A stretch of 64,000 nt of DNA from Clostridia bacterium (GTDB taxonomy: Bacteria > Bacillota > Clostridia > Peptostreptococcales > Acidaminobacteraceae). Below, piece by piece: positions 45,566 to 53,837 of this stretch. Location: assembly GCA_016937975.1 (NCBI GenBank), contig JAFGVN010000138.1:34333-98332 (forward strand), read 5' to 3'. Both the position numbers and the translations under genes were made by a program. Under the pieces are notes generated by a model. It was not told the origin of the DNA and searched no databases. It saw nothing but the letters and a program-made list of their open reading frames with translations. Every line of letters begins with the position of its first letter. Position 1 is the first letter of the stretch.

Positions 45566-45591
45566 TTAAGGTTGCCAAAAGGCAACCTTAA
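45566..45591 (-). terminator. Attenuator-like palindrome between binding-protein and ATPase genes
   Basis: Perfect 11-bp stem TTAAGGTTGCC / GGCAACCTTAA with a 4-nt loop and a weak T tail (TCTTT). Such hairpins after binding-protein genes usually stop most transcripts or protect the 3' end, giving excess binding protein. Confidence 0.7.
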
Positions 45592-45616
45592 CATAAACTT
45601 ATATTGTCCTTATGCA

Positions 45617-46780
45617 TTAGAAATCTAAATATCCAAGTAATACCATCAAATAGTTGTCATAAGTTACGCCTTCTTCTTCTAAAACGTTTAACTCAATATC
45701 AACGCCTGCATATGCTTTGAAGTATTCTTCTACTTTGTCTTTATTTAATTTCTCTGTAAATTCGCCATCGATCCAGCCTTTAGCATAGTCTGCGCCAGCT
45801 TCGATAAACATCATTGAACAAGGAACTGGCCATGTAGACATTCTTCCTGTCATACCTTTTTCAGCCATTTTAGCTTTGATTTCATCTACTAAATAGTCGA
45901 TATCGCCTTGTTTTTCTTCAGGAATTTCAATACCTAAAGCTGAAGGGAATCCATGATATGGAGATGGACAACATGGTTGTGGATAAATTGCTCCGCCTTC
46001 ATAAACTGATTTAATTAAAGGAATTTGTAAACCACAGTTTGTAGAGAAGAATGCAGTATCCTTACCATATTTTTCAATCATTCTAGGTGTATCTTCTAAG
46101 ATGAATTGTTGTGCACCTGATAAACCAGCATCACCAGTTGGATCTAACGCTGTAGCATCTACAAACTCGATACCCATCGCTTCACAGTTTTCTTTTAATA
46201 AATCTCTTCTTGCAGATAATAATGCATAAGACATATGTCTTGGGAATGAATAATGAACAAATACTTTTGCACCTTGTTTAGCAGCTTGCTCTACCATCGT
46301 TCTTCCCATTGTTAATTCATCTAATGTAAACACGATATCTGCTCTAGAAGCGATATCTGCAGGGTTCTCACCAGGTACCCCTGCAATAATGAGTAAATCT
46401 GGATTAATTTCTCTTGCTTTGTCAATTGCAGCTGAAGAACCAGGTACAGCTTGGATTAATAATAAAGCTTTCATATTTTCTTCAGCAGCCATAGAAGCAA
46501 CGTTTGCAATAGTTGTTTCTTGCTCATCCATGAATTTATCAGGATAAGTCATGATAATAACATGCTCTTCACCATATTTTTCTTTAACAGCTTGAGCAGC
46601 TCTGTATTCTTCTTCGTTTTGAGATACAGTACCAGTTAAAATACCGATTTTCCAATCGCCAGAACCACCATTATCAGTTGCAGTTCCAGTGTTAGCAGTA
46701 TTAGTGTCGTTTCCACAGCCTGCAAACATGCTCATTACCATTGCGGCAATGACAAAAATTGTTAAAAACTTCTTCAACAT
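45617..46780 (-). CDS. DUF3798-type substrate-binding lipoprotein of the ABC importer
   Basis: MLKKFLTIFVIAAMVMSMFAGC is a lipoprotein signal (Cys22 lipidated), followed by a short T/N/G linker. The mature part (about 40-387) has two alternating alpha/beta lobes like periplasmic-binding proteins (WKIGILTGTVSQNEEEYRAA, ALLLIQAVPGSSAAID, FFSTNCGLQIPLIKSV) and matches the DUF3798 family as I recall it. The ligand is unknown; the transporter type points to a sugar, nucleoside or similar small polar molecule. AAAGGAGG lies 6 nt before the ATG. It is the first gene of the operon, headed by a folded leader. Confidence 0.88.
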   Translation of the reverse strand: MLKKFLTIFVIAAMVMSMFAGCGNDTNTANTGTATDNGGSGDWKIGILTGTVSQNEEEYRAAQAVKEKYGEEHVIIMTYPDKFMDEQETTIANVASMAAEENMKALLLIQAVPGSSAAIDKAREINPDLLIIAGVPGENPADIASRADIVFTLDELTMGRTMVEQAAKQGAKVFVHYSFPRHMSYALLSARRDLLKENCEAMGIEFVDATALDPTGDAGLSGAQQFILEDTPRMIEKYGKDTAFFSTNCGLQIPLIKSVYEGGAIYPQPCCPSPYHGFPSALGIEIPEEKQGDIDYLVDEIKAKMAEKGMTGRMSTWPVPCSMMFIEAGADYAKGWIDGEFTEKLNKDKVEEYFKAYAGVDIELNVLEEEGVTYDNYLMVLLGYLDF

Positions 46781-46797
46781 TTTTTAGCCTCCTTTAA

Positions 46798-46859
46798 ATT
46801 TGAGTAAAATGTTTCGGTTCCCCCCGAACATAATTTTTATAAGTCTTCCCGACTCAAAT
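46798..46859 (-). promoter_or_regulatory. Compact folded 5' leader RNA of the DUF3798 ABC operon (candidate riboswitch)
   Basis: On the minus strand a closing stem ATTTGAGT (46859-46852) pairs with ACTCAAAT (46805-46798). Inside is a second hairpin, ATG-TTCGG paired with CCGAA-(A)-CAT around a GGGGAA loop (46809-46831). TATACT, a good -10 box, ends at 46862, so transcription would begin about at the closing stem. AAAGGAGG starts 3-4 nt after the stem. I do not recognise a known riboswitch class. Confidence 0.5.
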
Positions 46860-46867
46860 GTAGTATA

Positions 46868-47125
46868 CTACAAAAATTTAACAAATACACCTAATTTATT
46901 AAAAAAATTTAACATTTAGACATTTTTTAAAAAATATCACAATTTTAGTATAATTTACTTTTAGCTTATTCCAATACTTGTACCGCAATTATGGTAATAA
47001 TATACAGTTTAATTTTTCTTAACATTTACAGAACTATTTCTTATATTTTTCTTCATATTACTGATGAATTTAAATTTATTCATCCAAAAAACAAGAAAAA
47101 TAGTTTTATTTTGAAAATAAATTAA
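46868..47125. other. AT-rich intergenic stretch, nothing recognised
   Basis: About 260 bp between the leader of the ABC operon and the terminator of the acetyltransferase gene. It is extremely AT-rich with no open frame, repeat or known RNA that I can see. It probably holds the upstream promoter region of the ABC operon. Confidence 0.6.
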
Positions 47126-47153
47126 CACAAAAAAAGAAGTTAGAACTTCTTTT
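47126..47153 (-). terminator. Terminator of the GNAT-alaX-DTW cluster
   Basis: AAAAGAAGTT / AACTTCTTTT stem overlapping the stop of the GNAT gene, followed on the minus strand by TTTTGTG. Confidence 0.78.
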
Positions 47154-47922
47154 CATTATGAATTCCAAACCAATATACAGGCTTATACTTTTGAAAACCA
47201 CATTTTTCTGCCAACTTGAAGGAGGGATGATTATGAAGACCAATGTGAATGAATGGAACTTTATTTACCTTCATAACTTGATCCAATAAATCCATAGTGA
47301 GTTCATAAGCAATACCACGATGACGATATTGCTCTTTTGTATACATAATCCCTATGGAATCATCTCTATGCATTAAGACCCATGCAACAGGTTCGTCTTG
47401 ATCATAGTAAAAGCTTGAGGGTCTATTTTTTAATGATTCTTCAATAAAGTATAATGAACTATCATCTTTGAAGGTATAGAAATCATTTACCATTTCTTTA
47501 TCTTTTACAGTGCCTCTTCGGATATCACTTTTTTTCTCAATGGGTTTAAACGTCTTCGGGTCAACGTACAGTAAGATACATCGTTCTTCCCATTCCAAAA
47601 CTCTATCCTTTTTTAATATTTCATATGCTTTTTCATCACAGGCATCTATGCCATAACTTGGAAGTTGATCAAAGTAAGCTTTTTTAGCATAAGCTATAAA
47701 ATCATCATGCTCAGCATAAATGTAATGCCAGTATTCATGTTCTTTAACAATTATACCCTTAGGTTGATTGACATCGTCAACGAAAATTTCAAGTATTGCT
47801 TCAGATGATTCAAATTGCTCTACAGATATATTTTGAATTGCTCCTATGATATTAAGATTGCTTATATAATCTTTTTCCTTTAAGTATTCAATTGCCCAGT
47901 TTTTATCAAAAATCTTAATCAT
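47140..47922 (-). CDS. GNAT family N-acetyltransferase
   Basis: The C-terminal half (about 130-260) has the GNAT fold, with the acetyl-CoA loop in EQYRHRGIAYELTMDLLD and the closing PSFKLAEKCGFQKYKPVYW. The first ~130 residues form a second, weaker domain with IIVKEHEYWHYIYAEHDDF, so this may be a tandem GNAT. The substrate is unknown. The start overlaps the alaX stop by 4 nt (ATGA), suggesting coupled translation and perhaps action on an amino acid or aminoacyl compound. Confidence 0.85.
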   Translation of the reverse strand: MIKIFDKNWAIEYLKEKDYISNLNIIGAIQNISVEQFESSEAILEIFVDDVNQPKGIIVKEHEYWHYIYAEHDDFIAYAKKAYFDQLPSYGIDACDEKAYEILKKDRVLEWEERCILLYVDPKTFKPIEKKSDIRRGTVKDKEMVNDFYTFKDDSSLYFIEESLKNRPSSFYYDQDEPVAWVLMHRDDSIGIMYTKEQYRHRGIAYELTMDLLDQVMKVNKVPFIHIGLHNHPSFKLAEKCGFQKYKPVYWFGIHNEKKF

Positions 47923-49061
47923 GATCGAAGTTCACCTTTTACATATGCAATAAACTTTTCAGCATCTTCGGATGATTCAAAAACGCCTTGTGCAGTTTTC
48001 TGATTTCCGCCACCTTTACCATTGTAGTCCCTAATACTTTTAAAGAGCTGGCCACAATGTAGATTATGAGAACCATCATGACTCAACATCACTTTATGTT
48101 CTAAAATGGAGTAAATTAAAATAATATAATTTCCTTTTTCAGAAACAGATTTTATCACATCATTCATACCTTGTCCGGATAAATCTTCAAAAGAGAAATA
48201 CTGAACCGCATCTTGACTCATTTGTTCATTTATAATTTTTTCAATTGCCTCTCGATGCAACTGAATATACTTCTTCTTCAATATTTCATTTTTCTCTTTT
48301 TCTTTCTCAAAACGCTCAACCAAAGTCGAATCATCCGAAGAATATTGTCGGTTAAAATACTGAACAATATTTGTTTTTTCCTGAAGATCAATCAAAGCCC
48401 TTTTACCACATTTAAAGAATATTCTAGACAACCCTTTGTTTTTTTCAACTTTATATAATTTAACAATTCCCACTTCACCGGTACGTGTAGGGTGTGTCCC
48501 ACAACAAGCAACACAATCCACACCTGGAATGGTTACGATCCTTACATTCTCTTCAACGGTTGGTTCTTTTCTCAAAAAATATGCTTTATCATCGCTCATA
48601 TATTCAAAATTCAATTCGATATTGTCATAAATTGCTTGATTTGCCAAGTTTTCAATATCAATAAGCATTTCAGGTTTAATTTCATGATCAATGTCTATGG
48701 TGACATAATCTTTTCCAATATGAAAACCCTTATTCTTACCTTGATAATGATCAAAGATTACGCCTGATAAAATATGTTCCCCGCAATGTTGCTGCATCTC
48801 ATCAAATCTTTTTTCCCAATCAATAACCATTTCAACAAACTCATCATGAAGTTCAGAAGCTAATATATGACATATGCCATTCTCTGTTTCTCTCACATCT
48901 AGGACTTCAATATTATTTATGGTTCCCTTATCAGCGGATTGCCCACCACCTTCAGGGAAAAATACAGTTTGATCAAAATAATATTTCAAACCATCCTTTA
49001 AAACAACCTTTGCTTGACAGGTCTTTAAATATGCATTCTCTTCAAATAATTTCTTAGTCAT
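47919..49061 (-). CDS. alaX: AlaX-type alanyl-tRNA editing protein (long form)
   Basis: Free-standing editing domain that removes mischarged Ser/Gly from tRNA-Ala. The N-terminal part matches the AlaRS second-additional domain. The zinc site is given by HCGEHILSG (HxxxH) and CVACCGTHPTRTGEV (Cys and His). A coiled coil (about 235-285) and a DHHA1-like C-terminus (GKGGGNQKTAQGVFESSED) make it the long AlaX-L type. 380 aa fits. AGGAG lies 7 nt upstream. It is flanked by a DTW tRNA-modification gene and a GNAT gene. Confidence 0.93.
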   Translation of the reverse strand: MTKKLFEENAYLKTCQAKVVLKDGLKYYFDQTVFFPEGGGQSADKGTINNIEVLDVRETENGICHILASELHDEFVEMVIDWEKRFDEMQQHCGEHILSGVIFDHYQGKNKGFHIGKDYVTIDIDHEIKPEMLIDIENLANQAIYDNIELNFEYMSDDKAYFLRKEPTVEENVRIVTIPGVDCVACCGTHPTRTGEVGIVKLYKVEKNKGLSRIFFKCGKRALIDLQEKTNIVQYFNRQYSSDDSTLVERFEKEKEKNEILKKKYIQLHREAIEKIINEQMSQDAVQYFSFEDLSGQGMNDVIKSVSEKGNYIILIYSILEHKVMLSHDGSHNLHCGQLFKSIRDYNGKGGGNQKTAQGVFESSEDAEKFIAYVKGELRS

Positions 49062-49070
49062 TTTCTTCTC

Positions 49071-49679
49071 CTATTTCTGGCTTAAGTGATATGATTCTAA
49101 AAAGCATTTATAATATTGGTTCAGCACTCTACTTTCCTCTTTTTCACCAACTAAATCAAGTAATGATACGGCAACTTCTGCAGTACATATATGATTTTCA
49201 TCATCGTTTCTTCTTAAATCGTATGTTGTCTGGAAGTGAGTATCCAAACTTAGAATGGGCAATGCATCCAGATAAGGACTCTTTCGCAACATTTTTCTAG
49301 CTTCTTTCCACGTCCCATCTAAAATGAGAAATACTGGTATTCTCTCAGTTTTCTCAAAGGAAACAGATCTCGCCTTTTCAGATGGTCTTTCATCAGAAAA
49401 AACGAGTAAAATTTTATATTTTTGATCCTGTAATAACGCGATTAAATCCTGTGGTGGTTCAGTTCTATTCCAACTAAACACTCTTGTTGAAGCAAGTGCC
49501 TTTTCAATTAATCTACCTGTGTTAGTCGTTCTTGAAAATTCATTTTCATGAGTTAAAAGCCATATCTCACATATACTTTTCAAACTTATTTCATAATTGC
49601 ATATACAATGGTCTACACTTAAACCACATCCTTGACACTGAGTAATAAGTTTACTTGGTTTTTTTGCAAAGGATCTCAT
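49071..49679 (-). CDS. DTW domain protein (tRNA-uridine aminocarboxypropyltransferase family)
   Basis: 202 aa. An N-terminal zinc-ribbon-like CQGCGLSVDHCIC leads into the DTW domain, with LLTHENEFSRTTNTGRL and the name-giving LILDGTWKEARKMLRKS; YDLRRNDDENHICTAEVAVS ends it. E. coli TapT (YfiP), of this family, transfers a 3-amino-3-carboxypropyl group from SAM to U47 of tRNA. I chose ATG 49679 (MRSFAKKPSKL), which overlaps the upstream stop by 4 nt (ATGA). It lies beside alaX, consistent with a tRNA theme. Confidence 0.92.
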   Translation of the reverse strand: MRSFAKKPSKLITQCQGCGLSVDHCICNYEISLKSICEIWLLTHENEFSRTTNTGRLIEKALASTRVFSWNRTEPPQDLIALLQDQKYKILLVFSDERPSEKARSVSFEKTERIPVFLILDGTWKEARKMLRKSPYLDALPILSLDTHFQTTYDLRRNDDENHICTAEVAVSLLDLVGEKEESRVLNQYYKCFLESYHLSQK

Positions 49680-50140
49680 AGTAACATCTCCATATAACAA
49701 ATCTTAAAATCATTTGATTTATAGGCCTTGATTTGCTCCACTTGGAACCCATTATTAAGATACCAATGATGAAGGACTTGGTTTTCATAGAACATTCCAA
49801 GCTGCACTTTTTTGCCACCTAATTCCTTTATATATTGAACGGAAAAGTCTATTAAAAGCTTACCATAACCTTGATGTCTGTATTCATCTAAAACACACAA
49901 CCATTTTATTTTATATCTGACATCACTTTTCTTTTCGACACCAATACAACCAACAAGATTTTTATCATAAATACCAAATAATTGAATTTTATTCTTTTGA
50001 TTCAAAAAATAAGCATAGGACATAAAGGCAGTATTCCCAGGACAGTTTTGAGGTGTCATGTTAAAAGTATTTGCTATCTCATAAAAGCTTCTATGAATCA
50101 CGTCATAGGTCTCTTGTGTATATTCCAAAGGTGAAATCAT
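49676..50140 (-). CDS. GNAT family N-acetyltransferase
   Basis: 154-aa single GNAT domain: acetyl-CoA pyrophosphate loop in DEYRHQGYGKLLIDFSVQ, followed by KVQLGMFYENQVLHHWYLNNGF. The substrate is unknown. GGAGGCG precedes the ATG; the stop overlaps the DTW gene start, so both are translated together. It resembles small clostridial acetyltransferases of unknown target. Confidence 0.88.
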   Translation of the reverse strand: MISPLEYTQETYDVIHRSFYEIANTFNMTPQNCPGNTAFMSYAYFLNQKNKIQLFGIYDKNLVGCIGVEKKSDVRYKIKWLCVLDEYRHQGYGKLLIDFSVQYIKELGGKKVQLGMFYENQVLHHWYLNNGFQVEQIKAYKSNDFKICYMEMLL

Positions 50141-50150
50141 AACGCCTCCA

Positions 50151-50861
50151 TTATACTTTTACAACGGTTAAGGTCCGACCATGATGCTTAAGCCAGGTTT
50201 CATGTTTCTTATATTCAGGCATCACTTGATGCACTTTCTTCCAATAGGATTTCGAGTGATTCATATGCTCAAGGTGACTCATCTCATGAACAATGATATA
50301 GTCAATGACTTCAAACGGGGCTAAAGCAAGTCTATAATTAAAGTTTATATTGCCTGCAGAAGAGCAGCTTCCCCATCTTGTTTTTTGATTCCTAACGCTG
50401 ATATGATTGACCTTGTTTTTAAAAAAAGGTTGATAATAAGCTATTCTTTCTTTTAAATAGCGATGTAGCATCTTTTTTAAAAGATTCTCCATCAATTGAT
50501 GATAACCCTCCAAGGAGAAATTTTCTGGTACAAAAAAGAGTATTTCATGATCGAGAACTGTAATCTCAGCCCTTTTCATTTGATGCGAATTCACTCTAAT
50601 GGTATAGGTTTTCTCTAGAATTTTGAAGGTATCTCCAGTGATATAAGCTCTCGGTTCTTTTGTATTTGTATCTTTATACTTTTCACTGTGTGTTATGATC
50701 CATTGCCACTGATCTTTCATTGCTTTTTCAAAGATCTCATCTTTAACTTTAGGACCTTTCAAAAGCAACTTATAAGGACCTAAAAGCTGCAATGCAATGG
50801 ATTGTCTGTTACTATATTTTATTTCATATTCTACAGTTTCATTTTCATAAGTTAGATACAT
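50151..50861 (-). CDS. YgjP-like (DUF45/M48-type) metal-dependent hydrolase
   Basis: 236 aa with a central NQKTRWGSCSSAGNINFNYRL and the zinc motif VHEMSHLEHMNHSKSYW (HExxH plus third His), which define the YgjP/WLM-like metallopeptidase group. The N-terminus (EYEIKYSNRQSIALQLL) is typical. The function is not firmly known. It overlaps the preceding TIM-barrel gene by 17 nt; GGAG lies 7 nt before the ATG. Confidence 0.9.
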   Translation of the reverse strand: MYLTYENETVEYEIKYSNRQSIALQLLGPYKLLLKGPKVKDEIFEKAMKDQWQWIITHSEKYKDTNTKEPRAYITGDTFKILEKTYTIRVNSHQMKRAEITVLDHEILFFVPENFSLEGYHQLMENLLKKMLHRYLKERIAYYQPFFKNKVNHISVRNQKTRWGSCSSAGNINFNYRLALAPFEVIDYIIVHEMSHLEHMNHSKSYWKKVHQVMPEYKKHETWLKHHGRTLTVVKV

Positions 50862-51816
50862 TTATAAACTCCATTTGTTGATTAATATAAGCTTCCCATT
50901 CTGATTTATCATGACTTAAAACCTCAATCATGAGATACTTGGGGTTTATTAAATCAAGAATTTCTTTCAACCGATAAGATTTAAAGGGAAGATGCTGATC
51001 CATTCTTGATATATGTTCATAAATAGTTTGCCATTTCTTAGTTTTTTCCAATTGCTCTAAGCTATAGTACAAAGTCTCGTGGCTCTCATCCATGTATGTC
51101 CCTATATCCGTTCTGTTAATATGGATTCCTCTAATCCATTTCAACTGGTCACCTAAACCATGAAGTACCTTTAAAATATAATCCACTTGTTCATGTAAAC
51201 TTAAGTTTCCACCTCGAATCATTAAATGAGATAAATCTAACATAATTCCTTTGTTTTCATAATTGATTTTATTCATAAATTTCTCAATTAATTCCGGATT
51301 ATTTAAAGTTAAACCTGGCCACCACAGATTTTCAAAAAGTAAACATACATTTGAATTTTCATCAAAACTTTCATTCACCAATTGCGCTGTTGCCTCTAAA
51401 ACTTCTTCGTCTGTATAATCATAATCAAAGGTAAAGGCATCTTTTAGTCTAACATGCCCAACATGAAATACCATATATTCAGCCTCGAGTGCTTTTGATA
51501 CTTCATAATCTTTTTTAAAACGCTCCACAATACTTTCTTTTGAAACACTTCCGAAGGCATCTACAAGAGATTCTTCTGTAGGATAGTCTTCTTTATATAT
51601 TTCATTGTTCCTATAAAAATCCATCCAGATTGGAAAATAACTTAGATGAACACCTTTAATCAAATCTTTTGGAATAGTTGAGACATCGTAATTACCGTGA
51701 AGTAAAAGTTCAATGCCATCTAGCCCTTTATTTTTAATAAATTCATCGACTTCATGCCATGATTGATTAAACCATTTCAAATGATATGAAGTATTGGAAA
51801 AATTGCATAATATCAT
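50845..51816 (-). CDS. TIM-barrel protein of the sugar phosphate isomerase/AP endonuclease family
   Basis: 323 aa. Strands of the xylose-isomerase-like TIM barrel can be followed: DGIELLLHGNYDV, YMVFHVGHV, CLLFENLWWPG, GIMLDLSHLMIRGG, WIRGIHINRTD and YLMIEVLSH. The His, Glu and Asp residues at strand ends are placed to bind a metal. The substrate is unknown. I chose ATG 51816 (MILCNFSNTSY) with AAAGGA 6 nt upstream. The IS605-type element ends about 35 bp upstream, so the native promoter may have been displaced. Confidence 0.82.
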   Translation of the reverse strand: MILCNFSNTSYHLKWFNQSWHEVDEFIKNKGLDGIELLLHGNYDVSTIPKDLIKGVHLSYFPIWMDFYRNNEIYKEDYPTEESLVDAFGSVSKESIVERFKKDYEVSKALEAEYMVFHVGHVRLKDAFTFDYDYTDEEVLEATAQLVNESFDENSNVCLLFENLWWPGLTLNNPELIEKFMNKINYENKGIMLDLSHLMIRGGNLSLHEQVDYILKVLHGLGDQLKWIRGIHINRTDIGTYMDESHETLYYSLEQLEKTKKWQTIYEHISRMDQHLPFKSYRLKEILDLINPKYLMIEVLSHDKSEWEAYINQQMEFINVSNL

Positions 51817-51844
51817 ATGTGTTCCTTTCATCTAAGGCTATATT

Positions 51845-51995
51845 ACGTCAACTACCCACCACCTAAAGGAAGTGGGCTTGTAACTGCCCGGTAGTGCAGA
51901 CGGCTTACGCCTCCTACCTTTGTTCAATAAGTTATACAACTCAAAGTGGCGTTACATCATAGGGTGGTTGACAACACCCTTTACAAAAGAGTTTA
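51845..51995 (-). ncRNA. Candidate omega-RNA (reRNA) scaffold at the tnpB 3' end/right end
   Basis: TnpB nucleases are guided by an RNA made from the 3' end of tnpB and the right end of the element. Here the minus strand after the tnpB stop holds paired segments such as GGGTGTTGTCAACCACCCT, GGCGTAAGCC, and the terminal CCCAC...GTGGG hairpin. The guide part would read into the flank beyond about 51850. Placement is by family analogy. Confidence 0.5.
51855..51876. repeat. Right-end hairpin of the IS605-type element
   Basis: CCCAC / GTGGG stem around a CCTAAAGG-containing loop; 19 of 22 positions match the left-end copy at 53635-53656. Confidence 0.8.
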
Positions 51996-53132
51996 CTCTT
52001 TTGTAACTGTACTAGGTACTTGATTATCCACAAGATAATTTATTCCCATACGATACAGGTTCATTGCTGCTATTCTATCATCATTTGATTGATAACCACA
52101 GGTTTTACATGTAAATAAGTGAGTATTCTTGTTACGATTAGCTTTCTCAGTATGTCCACATTTAGGACAACACTGACTTGTATAAGCAGGGTCAACTTTG
52201 ATGACTGTAGACTCATTTTGTTTTGCTTTATAAGTCAACTTTTGTTCAAGATCGTAAAAAGTCCACGATACAGAAACGTATCGATCTTTGATACGCACTT
52301 TTTCTGTAGCATTTCGAACACCTGTTAAATCTTCTAAAACGAATAATGTATGCTTAGGATTACTTTCAACGAGTGCCTTTGATACTTGATGGTTAATATC
52401 ATGTATCCAACGGTTTTCTCGCTGTCCTATAGCTTTTAATCTTCGTCTTGAAGATGGTGTTTTCCTTTGTTGCAACGCTTTACGTGCTTTTGAATACTTG
52501 GCTCTCTTATGTTTAATAGCTTTGCCACTTACAAAGTTAGATTTCCCCCTACTATCATAGGTTGCAGTTAAAAAGTTAATTCCACGGTCTATACCTACAA
52601 CATTACAAATATCAACTAATTGGCTTTCGGGAACATCATAAGTAACAGGAATATGTAGAAAATATTTACCATGTTTGTTTACTAGTTTAGCTGTTCCAAA
52701 CTTATAAGTATTAGAGTCAAAGCATTTCTCCATAGCATCAGAGAAGTAACTTAACTTAATTCTACCTTTAAGGGTATTCACTGAGAAACGGTCTTGAGTT
52801 AAGGAATAGTCTCTATTCCAAACAAGGTCATACTGAAGTTTCTTAAAAGTAGGTCTAATCCATTCCTTTTGATTCTCAAGAATGGTTTTATACCTTGCAA
52901 TAACTGTTTTAAGGACAGATTGAGCCATTTGTGACTTTAGACCATACTTTTCTCTCAGGGTAGAGTACAATACTTTATTCAGTGAAAATTGCTTTAAATT
53001 GTGAGTTAGGAAAATAAAATTAGCAACATAATTACAGGCAGCACGATAAACAGACATAGTTTCGTTAAGAAGTTCTCGGTCTGTTTCCGAAGTGATTACT
53101 TGAATTTTAGCTGTTATAGTTAGTTGTTCCAT
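51993..53132 (-). CDS. tnpB: TnpB RNA-guided nuclease of the IS605-type element
   Basis: 379 aa. The RuvC catalytic acids all seem present: Asp in VVGIDRGINFLTA, Glu in LFVLEDLTGVR and Asp in NDDRIAAMNLY. The zinc finger (CCPKCGH and CKTCGY) is complete. The N-terminus has the helical/WED-like part, with VYRAACNYVANF. I chose ATG 53132 (MEQLTITAKIQV), with GTGAGG upstream; the longer frame adds 21 atypical residues. TnpB is an ancestor-type relative of Cas12 that cuts DNA next to a short motif and helps keep the element. With tnpA broken, this copy can no longer move on its own. Confidence 0.92.
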   Translation of the reverse strand: MEQLTITAKIQVITSETDRELLNETMSVYRAACNYVANFIFLTHNLKQFSLNKVLYSTLREKYGLKSQMAQSVLKTVIARYKTILENQKEWIRPTFKKLQYDLVWNRDYSLTQDRFSVNTLKGRIKLSYFSDAMEKCFDSNTYKFGTAKLVNKHGKYFLHIPVTYDVPESQLVDICNVVGIDRGINFLTATYDSRGKSNFVSGKAIKHKRAKYSKARKALQQRKTPSSRRRLKAIGQRENRWIHDINHQVSKALVESNPKHTLFVLEDLTGVRNATEKVRIKDRYVSVSWTFYDLEQKLTYKAKQNESTVIKVDPAYTSQCCPKCGHTEKANRNKNTHLFTCKTCGYQSNDDRIAAMNLYRMGINYLVDNQVPSTVTKE

Positions 53133-53210
53133 AATTAACCTCACTTGATAATATTTCACTAAATATAATGTACAATATTTGATAGTGAAAGTCAAAGTGA
53201 GGTCTTAAAC

Positions 53211-53614
53211 ATGGAAAGCAGATATAACTGTAAAAAAGGCGTAAATATAATTTGAAAGCACATCTTGTATGAGTTACTATATATCGTATGCGAATACTTA
53301 AGGACCGTATTTCAGAAGACATTAAGCACTACCTTGTTGAGATTTGTTCTAAATATGGTTATGAGTTAGTTACTATAGAGATAGACAAGGACCCTATTCA
53401 TTTACTGATTAACTATGATGCTACTGATTGCATTAGTGAGATAGTAAAACGAATAAAACAAGAAACAACATATAAGATATGGTTAATACACGTAGAAATG
53501 CTGTGTAAACACTATTGGAAAAGAAAGATATTTTGGCCTGATGGTTATTTTGCTTGTAGTATAGGTGAAGTTTCTACCGCTACAATTCAGAGATACATAG
53601 TGACTCAAGGTTAG
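53211..53614 (+). pseudogene. tnpA: Broken Y1 transposase gene tnpA
   Basis: The product is clearly TnpA-like: MESRYNCKKGVNII, then LKAHLV, then ILKDRISEDIKHYLVEI to IQRYIVTQG, with the catalytic Tyr present. It has three lesions. After codon 14 the frame shifts (TGA 53253-53255). In the new frame a TGA (53270-53272) stands where the family has Trp or another residue in HLVWVTKYR-like sequence. The His-x-His motif reads DPIHLL, so the first metal-binding His has become Pro (CCT for CAT). The gene is therefore inactive. A 108-aa downstream frame from ATG 53288 remains open but lacks the N-terminus. Confidence 0.87.
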
Positions 53615-53634
53615 AAAAAGAGAATGGCACTCCT

Positions 53635-53656
53635 CCCACCACCTAAAGGTAATGGG
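53635..53656. repeat. Left-end hairpin of the IS605-type element
   Basis: CCCACCACCTAAAGGTAATGGG, with a CCCA / TGGG stem, 20 nt beyond the tnpA stop. Confidence 0.78.
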
Positions 53657-53796
53657 TTTCTGTGCCACGATTAATTATGAATTTATATAACAAATAAAGA
53701 AACTTTCCAATAAGATAATAGATTGACTATTTTTACTTTATAAAGACCTTATGCACTAACCCTTGATTTAACAATCTTAAATGCTCTGGGCATTAG

Positions 53797-53824
53797 AAAA
53801 GCCTTTAGAATTTTGTTTCTAAAG
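53797..53824 (-). terminator. Terminator after the hemerythrin gene
   Basis: CTTTAGAA / TTCTAAAG stem with a 6-nt loop and a short T run (GCTTTTC) on the minus strand, 14 nt after the stop. Confidence 0.75.
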
Positions 53825-53837
53825 ACTTCTTAACGAC

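Larger units (their letters stand above)
51840..53670. mobile_element. IS605-type element: divergent tnpB (intact) and tnpA (broken), with both terminal hairpins
   Basis: tnpB points left and the tnpA remnant points right, as in IS605. Both ends have nearly the same hairpin built on CCTAAAGG (51855-51876 and 53635-53656), the sort of subterminal structure Y1 transposases bind. By analogy the tnpB side is the right end (RE) and the tnpA side the left end (LE). Exact cleavage points are not resolved; the limits given are approximate. Confidence 0.85.

Noticed and set aside
53270..53272. TGA in tnpA as selenocysteine
   Set aside because: The gene also has a frameshift and a His-to-Pro change; the TGA is at a position with no redox role, so decay is the simple reading.
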